Assembly (NCBI GenBank): GCA_963834965.1
Contig: CAWIEI010000004.1
Coordinates: 62,001-126,000 of the forward strand
DNA from: Fodinibacter sp963834965
Lineage (GTDB): Bacteria; Actinomycetota; Actinomycetes; Actinomycetales; Dermatophilaceae
Direction: 5' to 3'
Length of the DNA: 64,000 nucleotides
Below the pieces are notes generated by a model. It was given only the letters and a program-made list of their open reading frames with translations, did no database searches and was not told the origin of the DNA. Below, one piece after another: positions 1 to 8,423 of this stretch; the first letter of the stretch is position 1; every line of letters begins with the position of its first letter. The position numbers were made by a program, and so were the translations under genes.

Positions 1-218
1 CACGGCGCCCGCACCCCGGTGATCTGAGCCGGGTCGTAGATGACGATGGGCGCAGAGAGCTTGGTCAGCCAGCCGTCGACGAGCACGTGGAAGAAGTAGA
101 CGATGGCCATGGCGATCCAGTACTGACCCTTGCGGAAGATGCCGGTACGCAGCCAGAAGACCTCTACCGCAACGGTTCCCAGGACGGACAGCACCGCCAG
201 CAGGGTGTACTCAGGCAT
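1..218 (-). CDS. crtYf: Lycopene cyclase small subunit, CrtYf/CrtYd type (partial, runs off left edge)
   Basis: The first 72 residues are visible, from an ATG at 216-218; the rest lies beyond base 1. The protein opens with a hydrophobic helix, then reads FRKGQYWIAMAIVYFFHVLVDG, the pattern of the second subunit of the heterodimeric membrane lycopene cyclases of Gram-positive bacteria. Its start overlaps the stop of the preceding cyclase gene by 8 bases, so the two are translationally coupled. In C. glutamicum the equivalent pair cyclises a C50 precursor; whether this pair acts on C40 lycopene or a C50 carotenoid cannot be told, because any lycopene elongase gene would lie outside the window. 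Confidence 0.85.
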   Translation of the reverse strand, partial: MPEYTLLAVLSVLGTVAVEVFWLRTGIFRKGQYWIAMAIVYFFHVLVDGWLTKLSAPIVIYDPAQITGVRAP

Positions 219-552
219 CGCGCTCCCGCCGCTGCCGCCACCAGCCGAGCACGGTGCCGACCGCCTCGTAGGTGAGCAGCGCACAGATCGGGATGACCAC
301 GAAGAAGACGACCTCCTCGAGCGGCACCTCGAACGGGAAGTGGATGCCGGTCGTGTACTGCGCGCTGTACCACCAGTGCCCGCGCACGATGCCGACGACG
401 TCCCACACCAGGAAGATCGCGAGCACGGGCAGCAGCGACAGGAGCAGCCGCCGGGGCCGACGGTAGACCCGGGCGCGGAGCACGAACTCGAGCGGCAGGG
501 TGATCAGCAGGCAGCCCGCCATGAGCAGGAGGTACTGGAAGCGGTCGTCCAC
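211..552 (-). CDS. crtYe: Lycopene cyclase small subunit, CrtYe/CrtYc type
   Basis: A 113-residue membrane protein with three predicted helices (about residues 5-25, 36-55, 78-100). The segment HFPFEVPLEEVVFFVVIP is the conserved core of bacterial lycopene cyclase domains, including the PxEE motif. Length fits the short split subunits (about 110-130 residues) rather than the fused fungal form. The start is GTG at 550-552, 8 bases after the crtB-idi stop, and its stop overlaps the next cyclase start. It would act with CrtYf in the membrane to form the ionone rings of the carotenoid. Assignment as Ye rather than Yc is by order only. Confidence 0.88.
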   Translation of the reverse strand: MDDRFQYLLLMAGCLLITLPLEFVLRARVYRRPRRLLLSLLPVLAIFLVWDVVGIVRGHWWYSAQYTTGIHFPFEVPLEEVVFFVVIPICALLTYEAVGTVLGWWRQRRERDA

Positions 553-560
553 GGGGCCGC

Positions 561-2090
561 CTACGCCGCCTCGGCATCGGGGCCCAGCTCAGCGGCGGGA
601 GGCAGCTCGGTGCGCAGGCCGGCGGGCCAGTCGAGGGGGTCGGGGCCGAGGGCGTCGAGCAGCGGCACCTGCTCGGTGCACCACGGCGACACCGTGCGCT
701 CGCCGGAGAGCACCTCGCGGCGGAACTGCTGCCACGGAACCCACTGCGCGTCGTCGACCTCCTGCGGGTCGGCCGCCAGCGCGTCGTCGTCGGCGAACCC
801 GACGAACACCGGGCACAGCTCGTGCTCGACCAGGCCGTTCATGACCGCGCGGTAGCGGAAGTCGGGCAGCACGAGGCGCAGGCTGCGCACCTCGACCCCG
901 AGCTCGCTGCGGGCCCGGCGGCGCACCGCCTCGGCGAGGTCCTCCCCGGGTCTGGGGTGGCCGCACACCGTGTTGGTGACCACGCCGGGGAAGCTCGGCT
1001 TGCTCACCGCCCGCGTCGTCACCAGCAGCCGCCCGCGCGGGTCGAGGACGTAGCAGGAGAACGCGAGGTGCAGCGGGGTGTCGTCGTGGTGCACGACCGA
1101 CTTGGGGGCCTGCCCCACCGGCGACCCGGCGTCGTCGAGCAGCACGACGGGGTCGTCGGACACCCAGGCGCCGTGGTGCGGGTCGCGCGCTGCGCGGTCG
1201 GCGTGCACCAGGCGCATCGGCTCGCGCGAGAGCACCATGCGTGCCGCGAGCGCTGCCTTGGTTGGCGTGGAAACCCTTGCCCGAGAGGCGAACACGTCGT
1301 AGTCGGCAGCCTCGATGCGCTCGAGGATGCGCGCGTAGAGCACCCGCGCCGTGGCCACGCACCGCCGTGACGCCCCGGGCAGGGCCGGGATGCCGTCGTC
1401 GGCCTCGCGGTAGAGCCGCCGGTTGCGCTCGACCTCGAAGGCCATCAGGGCCCGCCACTCGGGCGTCACGACGCGGGCGTGCGGGTCGGCCCCGAACCGG
1501 CGCAGGTCCTCCTGCGGGAGGTACACCCGGCCGCGGTCGAGGTCCTCGCCGACGTCGCGCAGGAAGTTGGTGAGCTGGAAGGCGAGCCCGAGGGCGCGGG
1601 CCGGCGCGACGGCATCCGTGCCGGGTCGCAGCACCGGCAGCATCATCTCGCCGATGACGGCCGCGCTGCCGTCCATGTAGCCGAGCAGGTCGCCCCAGGT
1701 CTCGTAGGTGCGGCGGGTGAGGTCGCTGCGCATCGCACTGAAGAACCGGGTGAAGCACTCGTCCTCGATGCCGCACTCACGTACGGAGGTGGCGATGGCG
1801 GCCATCACCGGGTCGGTCGACGTGCCCGTGGCCAGGGCCACCCAGAACGAGCGCTCGAAGGCGTCGAGCGCCCGAGCGGTCTCGGGGCCGGGGTTCGGGC
1901 CGGCGGTGTCGACGATGTCGTCGGCGAGCCGGGCCAGCGTGTAGACCGCGTGGACGTGCCGGCGGCTCTCGACCGGAAGCAGGCGGGCACCCCAGTAGTA
2001 GGTGGTGCCGTGCTGGCGGGTGATCTGCGCGCAGCGGGCATAGCCGGAGGCGAGCACCTCGGGCGAGGTGACCGGGGTGGGTTGGTTCAC
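561..2090 (-). CDS. crtB-idi: Fused phytoene synthase and isopentenyl-diphosphate isomerase (CrtB-Idi)
   Basis: A single 509-residue frame joins two carotenoid enzymes. Residues 1-295 are a squalene/phytoene synthase domain with both Asp-rich motifs (DDIVD at 57-61 and DVGED at 179-183), which condenses two geranylgeranyl-PP to phytoene. Residues 312-490 are a type 1 (Nudix-fold) isopentenyl-PP isomerase with the catalytic Cys376 in NTVCGHP and the Glu/Cys segment VEHELCPVF (421-429). The linker is about 20 residues and no stop or convincing internal ribosome site separates the parts. The GTG start (2088-2090) overlaps the crtI stop in GTGA. The fusion would couple DMAPP supply to the first committed carotenoid step. 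A sequencing error joining two genes is possible but nothing suggests it. Confidence 0.9.
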   Translation of the reverse strand: MNQPTPVTSPEVLASGYARCAQITRQHGTTYYWGARLLPVESRRHVHAVYTLARLADDIVDTAGPNPGPETARALDAFERSFWVALATGTSTDPVMAAIATSVRECGIEDECFTRFFSAMRSDLTRRTYETWGDLLGYMDGSAAVIGEMMLPVLRPGTDAVAPARALGLAFQLTNFLRDVGEDLDRGRVYLPQEDLRRFGADPHARVVTPEWRALMAFEVERNRRLYREADDGIPALPGASRRCVATARVLYARILERIEAADYDVFASRARVSTPTKAALAARMVLSREPMRLVHADRAARDPHHGAWVSDDPVVLLDDAGSPVGQAPKSVVHHDDTPLHLAFSCYVLDPRGRLLVTTRAVSKPSFPGVVTNTVCGHPRPGEDLAEAVRRRARSELGVEVRSLRLVLPDFRYRAVMNGLVEHELCPVFVGFADDDALAADPQEVDDAQWVPWQQFRREVLSGERTVSPWCTEQVPLLDALGPDPLDWPAGLRTELPPAAELGPDAEAA

Positions 2091-3586
2091 CGGACCACCG
2101 TACGCGGTACCGGCCGGGCGGCCCCGCTGTACTCCTGCACCCGCTGCGCCGCGAGCTTGCCGCTGACCAGCACCATGGGGATCCCGACGCCGGGCTGGGT
2201 GCCCGATCCGGCGAAGACCAGGCCCGGAACGCGGCGGTCGACGTTGCTCGGCCGGAACGGCCCGGACTGCAGGAACGTGTGCGCGAGGGCGAACGGGGTG
2301 CCGAGGTGCATGCCCTGGGCGCGCCAGTCGTCGGGGGTGACCAGCAGCTCCTCGCGGACGTCGGTGGGATAGCCGCCGGCCTCGAGGAAGCGGTGCAGCC
2401 GCTCGCGCATCGGGCCGGCCTCGCGCGACCAGTCGAGCCCGGCGCCGGTATGCGGCACCGGCTCGAGCACGTACATCGTGGTGGAGCCCGCCGGGGCGGC
2501 CGTGGGGTCGGTGACCGAGGGCACGGTGACCAGGCGCGACGGGTCTGGCATCAGCACCCCGCGGTCGATGATCGCCTCGAAGGCGCCCTCCCAGTCGTCG
2601 CCGAAGTGGATGTTGTGGTGGCGCAGGTGCGGGGCCGGTGCCCCGGCCGCACCCACGTGCCACACGACGGCGGAGGGGGAGAAGTCGCCGGTGCGCACGG
2701 CGCGCGGCGCGTTGACCCCGGGCAGCAGCCGGTCGTAGGCAACCGGGAGGTCGAGGGTGCACACGACGGCATCGGCGGCGACCCGCTCGCCGTCGCTGGT
2801 GGCGGCGCCGACCACGGCCCCGTCGGAGCGCCGCAGCACCTCGCTCACCTCGACGCCGAGGTGGATCGGCACGCCGGCGTCGGTGAGCGCCTGCGCCATC
2901 CCCCGCGGCACCGCGTGCATGCCGCCGTCGGGGTAGAAGACCCCGCGCACGGTGTCCATGTAGGTGATGACGGCGAGCACGGCCCGGGCCTTGGCGGGGG
3001 CGATGCCGGCGTAGAGGGCCTGGAAGCTGAAGATGCGGGTGAGCCGGTCGTCGGTGAAGAACCGGTCGACGGCCGCACCGAGCCCGCCCAGCCCACCGAG
3101 CTGCAGCAGCTTGGCCGCCGTGGCGGGGGAGCGCACGAGGTCGAGCGGCGAGGAGTAGTTGTGGTCGACGAAGGTCGCGAACTCGGTGTCGTAGAGCTGC
3201 TCGAGCCAGACGAGGAACCGGTCGAACCCGGCGGCATCGGTCTCGCCGACCTTGGTGCGGATCTCGTCGCGCAGGTCGCCCATGTCGGCGCGGATGTGCA
3301 GCTCGCTGCCGTCGGGGTAGACCGCACGGTAGGCCGGGTCGAGGCGCCGCATCGGCACCAGGGCCTCGGGGTCGCCGCCGACCGCCGCGATGGGGGCGTG
3401 CAGCAGCTCGGGCATGGTCATGACGACGGGGCCGGTGTCGATACGGAAGTCGCCCAGGCGCAGCTCGCCGGCGCGGCCGCCGACGATGGCCTCGCGCTCG
3501 AGCACCGTGACGTCGTGCCCGTCGGCGGTGAGGTGGCAGGCGGCGGCCAGACCGGAGAGCCCGGCCCCGATGACGACGACCCTCAC
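2087..3586 (-). CDS. crtI: Phytoene desaturase
   Basis: 499 residues, the usual size of CrtI. An FAD-binding Rossmann motif, VVVIGAGLSGLAAA, sits at residues 3-16 and the C-terminal flavin-binding signature GLVFAGSGTQPGVGIP lies near residue 460. CrtI dehydrogenates phytoene to lycopene in four steps using FAD. I chose the GTG at 3584-3586 because it places the dinucleotide-binding strand at the N-terminus and overlaps the crtE stop (GTGA); longer reads in this frame are Arg-rich and antisense-like. It is the second gene of the crtE-crtI-crtBidi-crtYe-crtYf operon. Confidence 0.95.
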   Translation of the reverse strand: MRVVVIGAGLSGLAAACHLTADGHDVTVLEREAIVGGRAGELRLGDFRIDTGPVVMTMPELLHAPIAAVGGDPEALVPMRRLDPAYRAVYPDGSELHIRADMGDLRDEIRTKVGETDAAGFDRFLVWLEQLYDTEFATFVDHNYSSPLDLVRSPATAAKLLQLGGLGGLGAAVDRFFTDDRLTRIFSFQALYAGIAPAKARAVLAVITYMDTVRGVFYPDGGMHAVPRGMAQALTDAGVPIHLGVEVSEVLRRSDGAVVGAATSDGERVAADAVVCTLDLPVAYDRLLPGVNAPRAVRTGDFSPSAVVWHVGAAGAPAPHLRHHNIHFGDDWEGAFEAIIDRGVLMPDPSRLVTVPSVTDPTAAPAGSTTMYVLEPVPHTGAGLDWSREAGPMRERLHRFLEAGGYPTDVREELLVTPDDWRAQGMHLGTPFALAHTFLQSGPFRPSNVDRRVPGLVFAGSGTQPGVGIPMVLVSGKLAAQRVQEYSGAARPVPRTVVR

Positions 3587-4734
3587 GCGGACCGCCAGGC
3601 GACGGCATCGGCGAGGTCGCGCAGCGCGGCATCCGCCTCGGGGTCGACGTCGAGGTCGTCGAGCGCGCGGTGCGCGCGGTGCACCAGCTCGGCCACGGCA
3701 TCCTCGGCGCGCTCGCGCACCCCGGCGTCGACCATCGCGCGCTGGAGCGCGTCGACCCCGGCGTCGTCGAGGGTGCCGGCGTCGCACGCCGCCAGCAGTG
3801 GGCGCGCGGAGTCGGGCAGCAGCTGGCCGGCCCAGGTGAGCAGCGCGGTGGGCTTGCCCGAGCGCAGGTCGTCGCCCGCCGGCTTGCCGGTGCGGGCGGG
3901 GTCGCCCCAGACGCCGAGCACGTCGTCGCGCACCGCGAAGGCGTCACCGACGAGGTCGCCCCAGGTGACCAGGCGGCGCACGAGATCGGGGCCGGCGCCA
4001 CCCACGAGCGCGCCGAGCTGGAGGGGCCGGGTGATGGTGTAGCGACCGCTCTTGAACCGGGCGATGCGCCGGGAGGTCGGCAGGTCGCGGAGGCGGCCGG
4101 CGGTGTGGGTGACATCGAGCAGCTGCCCCTCGACCAGCTCGACGGCCATCAGCCGCCACGCGGCGCGCACCTCGGGGGCGGTGCCGGCCACCAGCATGGT
4201 GGCCTCGCTCAGGGCGAGGTCGGAGACCAGCGTGGCGACGCTGTCACCGAACAGGGCGGGGTCGCCCAGGCCGGAGTGCGCGAGGTGCCGCTCGGTGGCC
4301 ACGACGTGCAGGGTCGGCAGGCCGCGGCGCGACGCCGAGCGGTCCATGACGTCGTCCTGGATCAGGGCGAACAGGTGCAGCAGCTCGAGCGCCGCGGCGA
4401 CCCGCACGAGGGGGGGATGGGTGTCGGCGCGACCGCCGGCCACGGCCCAGCCCCAGTGTGCCAGCACCGGCCGCAGCCGCTTGCCGTGGTTGCGGGCGCG
4501 GTCGGCGAGCTCGCCGACCAGGTCGACGCCGAGCGGGCCGGGGTCGTGGCCGGGCAGGTCGCGCAGCGGGTCGGCGCCACCACCGTCGCCGGTGCCCGCG
4601 GCAGCCTGGCGCAGCGCCTCGGAGAGCTCGGCGAAGGTCGTCTCGAGCAGGGTGTCGACCGCACACAGCGTGGCGTCGACGGACCGGGCACGGCGCCGGG
4701 CGTCGAGGTCCATGGTGGTCACCTCGGCACTCAT
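3583..4734 (-). CDS. crtE: Geranylgeranyl diphosphate synthase
   Basis: A polyprenyl synthase of 383 residues. The first Asp-rich motif is DDVMD at 127-131 (in LIQDDVMDRS) and the second is degenerate, DDVLG at 270-274, a form common in bacterial GGPP synthases. It would extend FPP or DMAPP with IPP to GGPP for CrtB. ATG codons at 4734 and 4713 are both possible. The inner one has a better-spaced GAGGTG site 6 bases upstream; the outer one is reported because a GAGG lies 11 bases before it. It is the first gene of the operon, and the divergent intergenic region carries repeated motifs that may be regulatory. Confidence 0.93.
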   Translation of the reverse strand: MSAEVTTMDLDARRRARSVDATLCAVDTLLETTFAELSEALRQAAAGTGDGGGADPLRDLPGHDPGPLGVDLVGELADRARNHGKRLRPVLAHWGWAVAGGRADTHPPLVRVAAALELLHLFALIQDDVMDRSASRRGLPTLHVVATERHLAHSGLGDPALFGDSVATLVSDLALSEATMLVAGTAPEVRAAWRLMAVELVEGQLLDVTHTAGRLRDLPTSRRIARFKSGRYTITRPLQLGALVGGAGPDLVRRLVTWGDLVGDAFAVRDDVLGVWGDPARTGKPAGDDLRSGKPTALLTWAGQLLPDSARPLLAACDAGTLDDAGVDALQRAMVDAGVRERAEDAVAELVHRAHRALDDLDVDPEADAALRDLADAVAWRSA

Positions 4735-4966
4735 CGACTCAACCGCCTCGTCCCTCGCCCTCGGGCATCGATTCAACCAGATCCACCCAGACACCTGGCG
4801 TGGTGCCCCGAGCCTAGACATCCGGGTCCATCCTTGCACAGACCTTAGACAAAACGGGCGTCCGGGCCGGTCCCGCCGTCGGTCGTGGCCCGCGGCCCCC
4901 GGCGTCCCGTCCGCACCCGCCAGCCGAGCCAGAGACAAAACGGCGCTGACCTGCGACGATCAGCGC
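4735..4966. promoter_or_regulatory. Divergent intergenic region of crtE and the PP2C gene, with repeats
   Basis: This 232-base gap separates the carotenoid operon from the phosphatase gene. It holds a perfect 11-base direct repeat, AGACAAAACGG, at 4847-4857 and 4933-4943. A second related pair is CCTAGACAT (4813-4821) and CCTTAGACAA (4843-4852), about three helical turns apart. They could be activator or regulator sites for crtE. No clear -35/-10 pair can be fixed by eye. Confidence 0.4.
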
Positions 4967-6757
4967 GTGGCGGCCGCACCGGATCCCCCTGGCGACCCGA
5001 CCCGCGTCGCCGAGCGGGTCGGCGACAGCCTGACGCGCCTGGCCCGGGTGACCAGCGAGCTCGTCACGGCCGACTCGGTCGACGCGGTCGTGAAGATCGT
5101 GACCTACCACATGGCCGATGCCGTGGGCGCCACGATCGCCGCGCTCGCCCTGCGCGACGGCGACGAGGTGCGGATCATCGGGCTGCGCGGGCTGCCGCTG
5201 CGCGAGGCGCGCAAGTGGGAGGTGGTGCCGCTGTCGCAGTCGATGGCGACCACCGACGTCATCCGCTCCGGCCGGCGGCTCGTGCTGGTGGGCGCCGACG
5301 CCATCCGCGCGGCCTACGCCGAGCTGCCGGGGATCGATCGGGGGGAGCGAACGGTCGTGACGCTGCCGTTGCGGGTGGCCGGCCGCACCATCGGGGCGAT
5401 CCACCTGTCCCGGCCGGGCGCGACGGAGCCCGACCCCACCGAGCTCGACTTCCTCGACATCATGGCCGACACCTGCGCGCAGGCCTTCGAGCGGATCGAG
5501 GCCTCCGACGTCGCCCGCCGGCAGACGGCCCGGCTGGAGTTCCTCGCCGAGGCCTCGATCGAGCTGGCCAGCAGCCTCGACCTCGAGGTGACCACGCGCC
5601 GGGTGGCCCGGCTGGCGGTGCCCACCTTCGCCGACTGGTGCGCCATCGACGTCGTGCGCGACGGACGCGTGCACCGCCTCGCGGTCGCCCACGTCGACCC
5701 CCGAAAGGTCGAGCTGGCCGTCATGCTGCAGGAGCGCTGGCCCCCCGACCCGGACAGCCCGTCCGGGGCCCGGGCCGTGGCGCTGTCCGGTCGTCCCGAG
5801 CTCGTCCACGAGATCACCGACGAGATGCTGGTCGCCGGCTGCCGTGACCCCGAGCAGCTGCGCATCGCCCGCGAGCTGCAGCTGCGCAGCGCCCTGCTCG
5901 TGCCCCTGATCGTCCGCGGGCGCGTGATCGGCGTGCTCAGCTGGGTCTCGACCGACGAGCACCGGCTCTACGAGTGGGACGACGTCCGCTTCGCCGAGCA
6001 CCTCGCCCGGCGGGCCGCGACGGCCATCGACAACGCCGAGCTCTACAGCCAGACGCGGGCCGCGGCCGAGCAGCTGCAGCACGCGGTGCTGCCGCAGGCC
6101 CTGGCCGGCGACGACTGCTGGGAGGTGTCGTGCGACTACCGACCCTCGGGCCGGGCCGAGATCGGCGGCGACTTCTACGACGCCTTCCCGCTCGGCGACG
6201 GCCGGCACGTCGCGTTCATCGGCGACGTCATGGGCCGGGGGGTGGCCGCGGCGGCCGCCATGGCCGAGATACGGGCGGCGACGCGCGCCTTCGCCTCGGT
6301 CGACCCCGATCCGGCCGTGGTGCTCGGCAAGCTCGACGCGATGGTGCTGGCCTACGGCAGCGACCAGCTGGTGACCCTAATCTACGTGCTGGCCGACGCC
6401 GCGGCGGGCCACCTGCTCGTGGGCAACGCCGGCCACCCGCCGCCGGCGCTGCTGCGCGCCGACGGGTCCGTCGAGTGGCTGCCCTACGCCGACGGCCCGC
6501 CGCTCGGGGTCGCGGCGCGCGCCCGGGAGTGGGCCACCGTGGCGTTCGACGTGGGCGACACCCTGCTGGCCTTCACCGACGGTCTGGTCGAGCGGCGCGA
6601 CGAGGACATCGCCACGGGGCTCGAGCGGCTGGCCGGCGCGGTGTCCCGGCTCCGGCAGGCGTCCCTGGCGGGTGGCGTTCAGCTCGTCGTCGACTCCGTG
6701 CGCGACGACACCTACGACGACGACATGGCGGCCCTGGGCCTGCGGCGCCGGGCCTAG
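4967..6757 (+). CDS. GAF-GAF-PP2C protein phosphatase (RsbU/SpoIIE type)
   Basis: 596 residues from a GTG. Two GAF-like sensory domains (about 15-180 and 185-355) precede a SpoIIE-type PP2C phosphatase domain (about 375-590). The metal-binding aspartates are in GGDFYDAF (about 400), GDVMGRG (about 418) and FTDGLVE (about 536). Such proteins dephosphorylate anti-anti-sigma factors (STAS proteins) and so release a stress sigma factor. No STAS gene is visible in the window, but the next gene on the opposite strand is an RsbW-like kinase whose end overlaps this one by 4 bases. The ligand of the GAF domains is unknown. Confidence 0.9.
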   Translation: MAAAPDPPGDPTRVAERVGDSLTRLARVTSELVTADSVDAVVKIVTYHMADAVGATIAALALRDGDEVRIIGLRGLPLREARKWEVVPLSQSMATTDVIRSGRRLVLVGADAIRAAYAELPGIDRGERTVVTLPLRVAGRTIGAIHLSRPGATEPDPTELDFLDIMADTCAQAFERIEASDVARRQTARLEFLAEASIELASSLDLEVTTRRVARLAVPTFADWCAIDVVRDGRVHRLAVAHVDPRKVELAVMLQERWPPDPDSPSGARAVALSGRPELVHEITDEMLVAGCRDPEQLRIARELQLRSALLVPLIVRGRVIGVLSWVSTDEHRLYEWDDVRFAEHLARRAATAIDNAELYSQTRAAAEQLQHAVLPQALAGDDCWEVSCDYRPSGRAEIGGDFYDAFPLGDGRHVAFIGDVMGRGVAAAAAMAEIRAATRAFASVDPDPAVVLGKLDAMVLAYGSDQLVTLIYVLADAAAGHLLVGNAGHPPPALLRADGSVEWLPYADGPPLGVAARAREWATVAFDVGDTLLAFTDGLVERRDEDIATGLERLAGAVSRLRQASLAGGVQLVVDSVRDDTYDDDMAALGLRRRA

Positions 6758-7770
6758 GGACCCTCGGCGCCGGTGGCCGGCATCCGGTAGTGGTGGGCGA
6801 ACGGCGCCGCCTCGGGGGCCGGCGGCACCAGCGAGACGACCACCCGGCATCCGGGGTCGCCCACCGCGATCCGTTCCTCGAGCAGCACGGCGACGTCGGC
6901 CGGGCTGTTGCGGGCGGCGATGCCGCCGAAGACGCTCGACGTCATCCGGCACAGGGCCGGAGCGCGCAGCACCGAGTCACCGAAGGGGCAGCGGGTGTTC
7001 TCCATGACGATCCGCTCGGCGGTGGCCTCCACCACGGTGAACCCGCCGTCGATGGCGTGCTTGAGGCGCACGAAGCAGTGGGCGAGCTGCTCGGGCGTCA
7101 TCCTTCCCACGACGGCTTCCGCGAGGCGGAACTCCTTCTCCATCTGGCCGCCGATGTCGGTGCCGACCTGCGCGATCGCGGCCTCGGCGGCGTCCGGCCC
7201 GTGGTTGGCCTCGAGCACCTGCGAGAGCTGCACGATCAGGGCGCGCAGGAACGACTCCTTGCCGAAGCCACCCTCGGGCCGGACCTCGGCCATGGCGGGC
7301 AGCACGTTGGTGCGCCGCTGCGGCGGGTCGAAGGTGGCCGTCGTGCGCCGTGGCACCGGCAGGACCACCGACACCACCATGCCCGCGTTGGCCCGCACGT
7401 CGGCGCTGACTGCGGGCGCGAGCGCCGTGATGATCTGCAGCCCCCGGCCGGAGTCGGCCAGCAGCAGCTCGGCATCGGTGTCCGTGAGGGCGCCGGATGC
7501 CGGCAGCGCCGGTGCGGCGCGCAACCGGTCGGCGTCGAAGCCGGGGCCGATGTCGTAGACCTGGAGCACCGGCAGCTCGGTCGCCCAGCCGAGCGACACC
7601 CACACCGGGCCGGCGGTGTGCCGCACCGCGTTGCCGACCGCCTCGGAGACGATCAGCTCGGCATCCGCGATCTGTTCGTCGCTGCCCGGCACCGCGTGGC
7701 GTTCGAGGTACTGGGTCACCTCACGGCGCAGGTCACCGACCAGCTCGCGACGGTCCAGGTACCAGTCCAC
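6754..7770 (-). CDS. RsbW-like ATPase fused to a MetOD1-type sensory domain
   Basis: 338 residues from a GTG. The N-terminal 150 residues are a histidine-kinase-like ATPase of the anti-sigma (RsbW) type: the N-box EAVGNAVRHTA near residues 44-54 and a DIGPGF G1-like motif near 73. The C-terminal half reads FTVVEATAERIVMENTRCPFG, then APALCRMTSSVFGGIAARN, which matches the Cys-containing 'methanogen output domain 1' family as I remember it. It would phosphorylate an anti-anti-sigma factor or sequester a sigma factor, with the C-terminal domain as input. It converges on and overlaps the PP2C gene, which suggests a partner-switching pair. Confidence 0.8.
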   Translation of the reverse strand: MDWYLDRRELVGDLRREVTQYLERHAVPGSDEQIADAELIVSEAVGNAVRHTAGPVWVSLGWATELPVLQVYDIGPGFDADRLRAAPALPASGALTDTDAELLLADSGRGLQIITALAPAVSADVRANAGMVVSVVLPVPRRTTATFDPPQRRTNVLPAMAEVRPEGGFGKESFLRALIVQLSQVLEANHGPDAAEAAIAQVGTDIGGQMEKEFRLAEAVVGRMTPEQLAHCFVRLKHAIDGGFTVVEATAERIVMENTRCPFGDSVLRAPALCRMTSSVFGGIAARNSPADVAVLLEERIAVGDPGCRVVVSLVPPAPEAAPFAHHYRMPATGAEGP

Positions 7771-7895
7771 CCCGTCAGTGTGCTCCCGCGCAGGTCAGCG
7801 CGGTGGGACGCGTCCACGTGATCTCGCCGCCGCCGAAGGACGTCCCATCGGGGACCCGGTGGCTGTACGGTGCTCGCGTCGGCCATGCTGGGCGG

Positions 7896-8288
7896 GTGAC
7901 CGAACGCAACGTCCTGGGCGGCGACCTGGAGGTGTGCGGCACCGACCCGATGACCGGCTTCTACCGCGACGGGTGCTGCAGCACCGGGCCGGAGGACCGC
8001 GGCAGCCACACCATCTGCGCCGTCGTCACCGCCGAGTTCCTCGAGCACCAGCGCGCCATCGGCAACGACCTGTCGACCCCCGTGCCGGCCTACCGCTTCC
8101 CGGGCCTCGTACCCGGTGACCGCTGGTGCGTGACCGCGGCGAACTGGGCGCGCGCGCACGCCGCCGGAGTCGCCGCCCCGGTGGTGCTGGCGGCGACGTC
8201 GGAGGCGGTGCTGCGCGTGGTACCCCTGGCGGCCCTGCAGCAGCACGCCGTCGACGTGCCCGAGGACCCGAGCTCGCTCGCGCCCTGA
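7896..8288 (+). CDS. DUF2237 family protein
   Basis: 130 residues from a GTG. The motifs RNVLGGDLEVCGTDPMTGFYRDGCC near the N-terminus and HTICAVVTAEFLE followed by NDLSTP and FPGLVPGDRWC are those of the DUF2237 family of about 125-residue bacterial proteins. Biochemical function is unknown. Three conserved cysteines (two adjacent) could bind metal, but that is inference. The preceding 125 bases, shared with the divergent kinase gene, hold an imperfect inverted repeat (TGGGACG at 7804-7810 and CGTCCCA at 7841-7847). Confidence 0.85.
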   Translation: MTERNVLGGDLEVCGTDPMTGFYRDGCCSTGPEDRGSHTICAVVTAEFLEHQRAIGNDLSTPVPAYRFPGLVPGDRWCVTAANWARAHAAGVAAPVVLAATSEAVLRVVPLAALQQHAVDVPEDPSSLAP

Positions 8289-8423
8289 GCGACCAGCTCG
8301 CTCGCGCCCTGGGAAACGTTCGACAGGCGGGCCGCGGACCTGCGGATTCTCGCGCTCGTGCGGCCCACCCGGCATCCGCCCTGATCTAACGTCGGGCACT
8401 CCGACGACCTCGAAGGAGCAGCG

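Noticed and set aside
2279..4042. Long plus-strand frame opposite crtI and crtE
   Set aside because: No domain signal, antisense composition, no ribosome site.
2091..4115. Open N-terminal extension of the crtB-idi frame through crtI and crtE
   Set aside because: The extension is Arg/Pro-rich and overlaps two convincing genes on the same strand; the GTG at 2088-2090 overlaps the crtI stop as in the rest of the operon.
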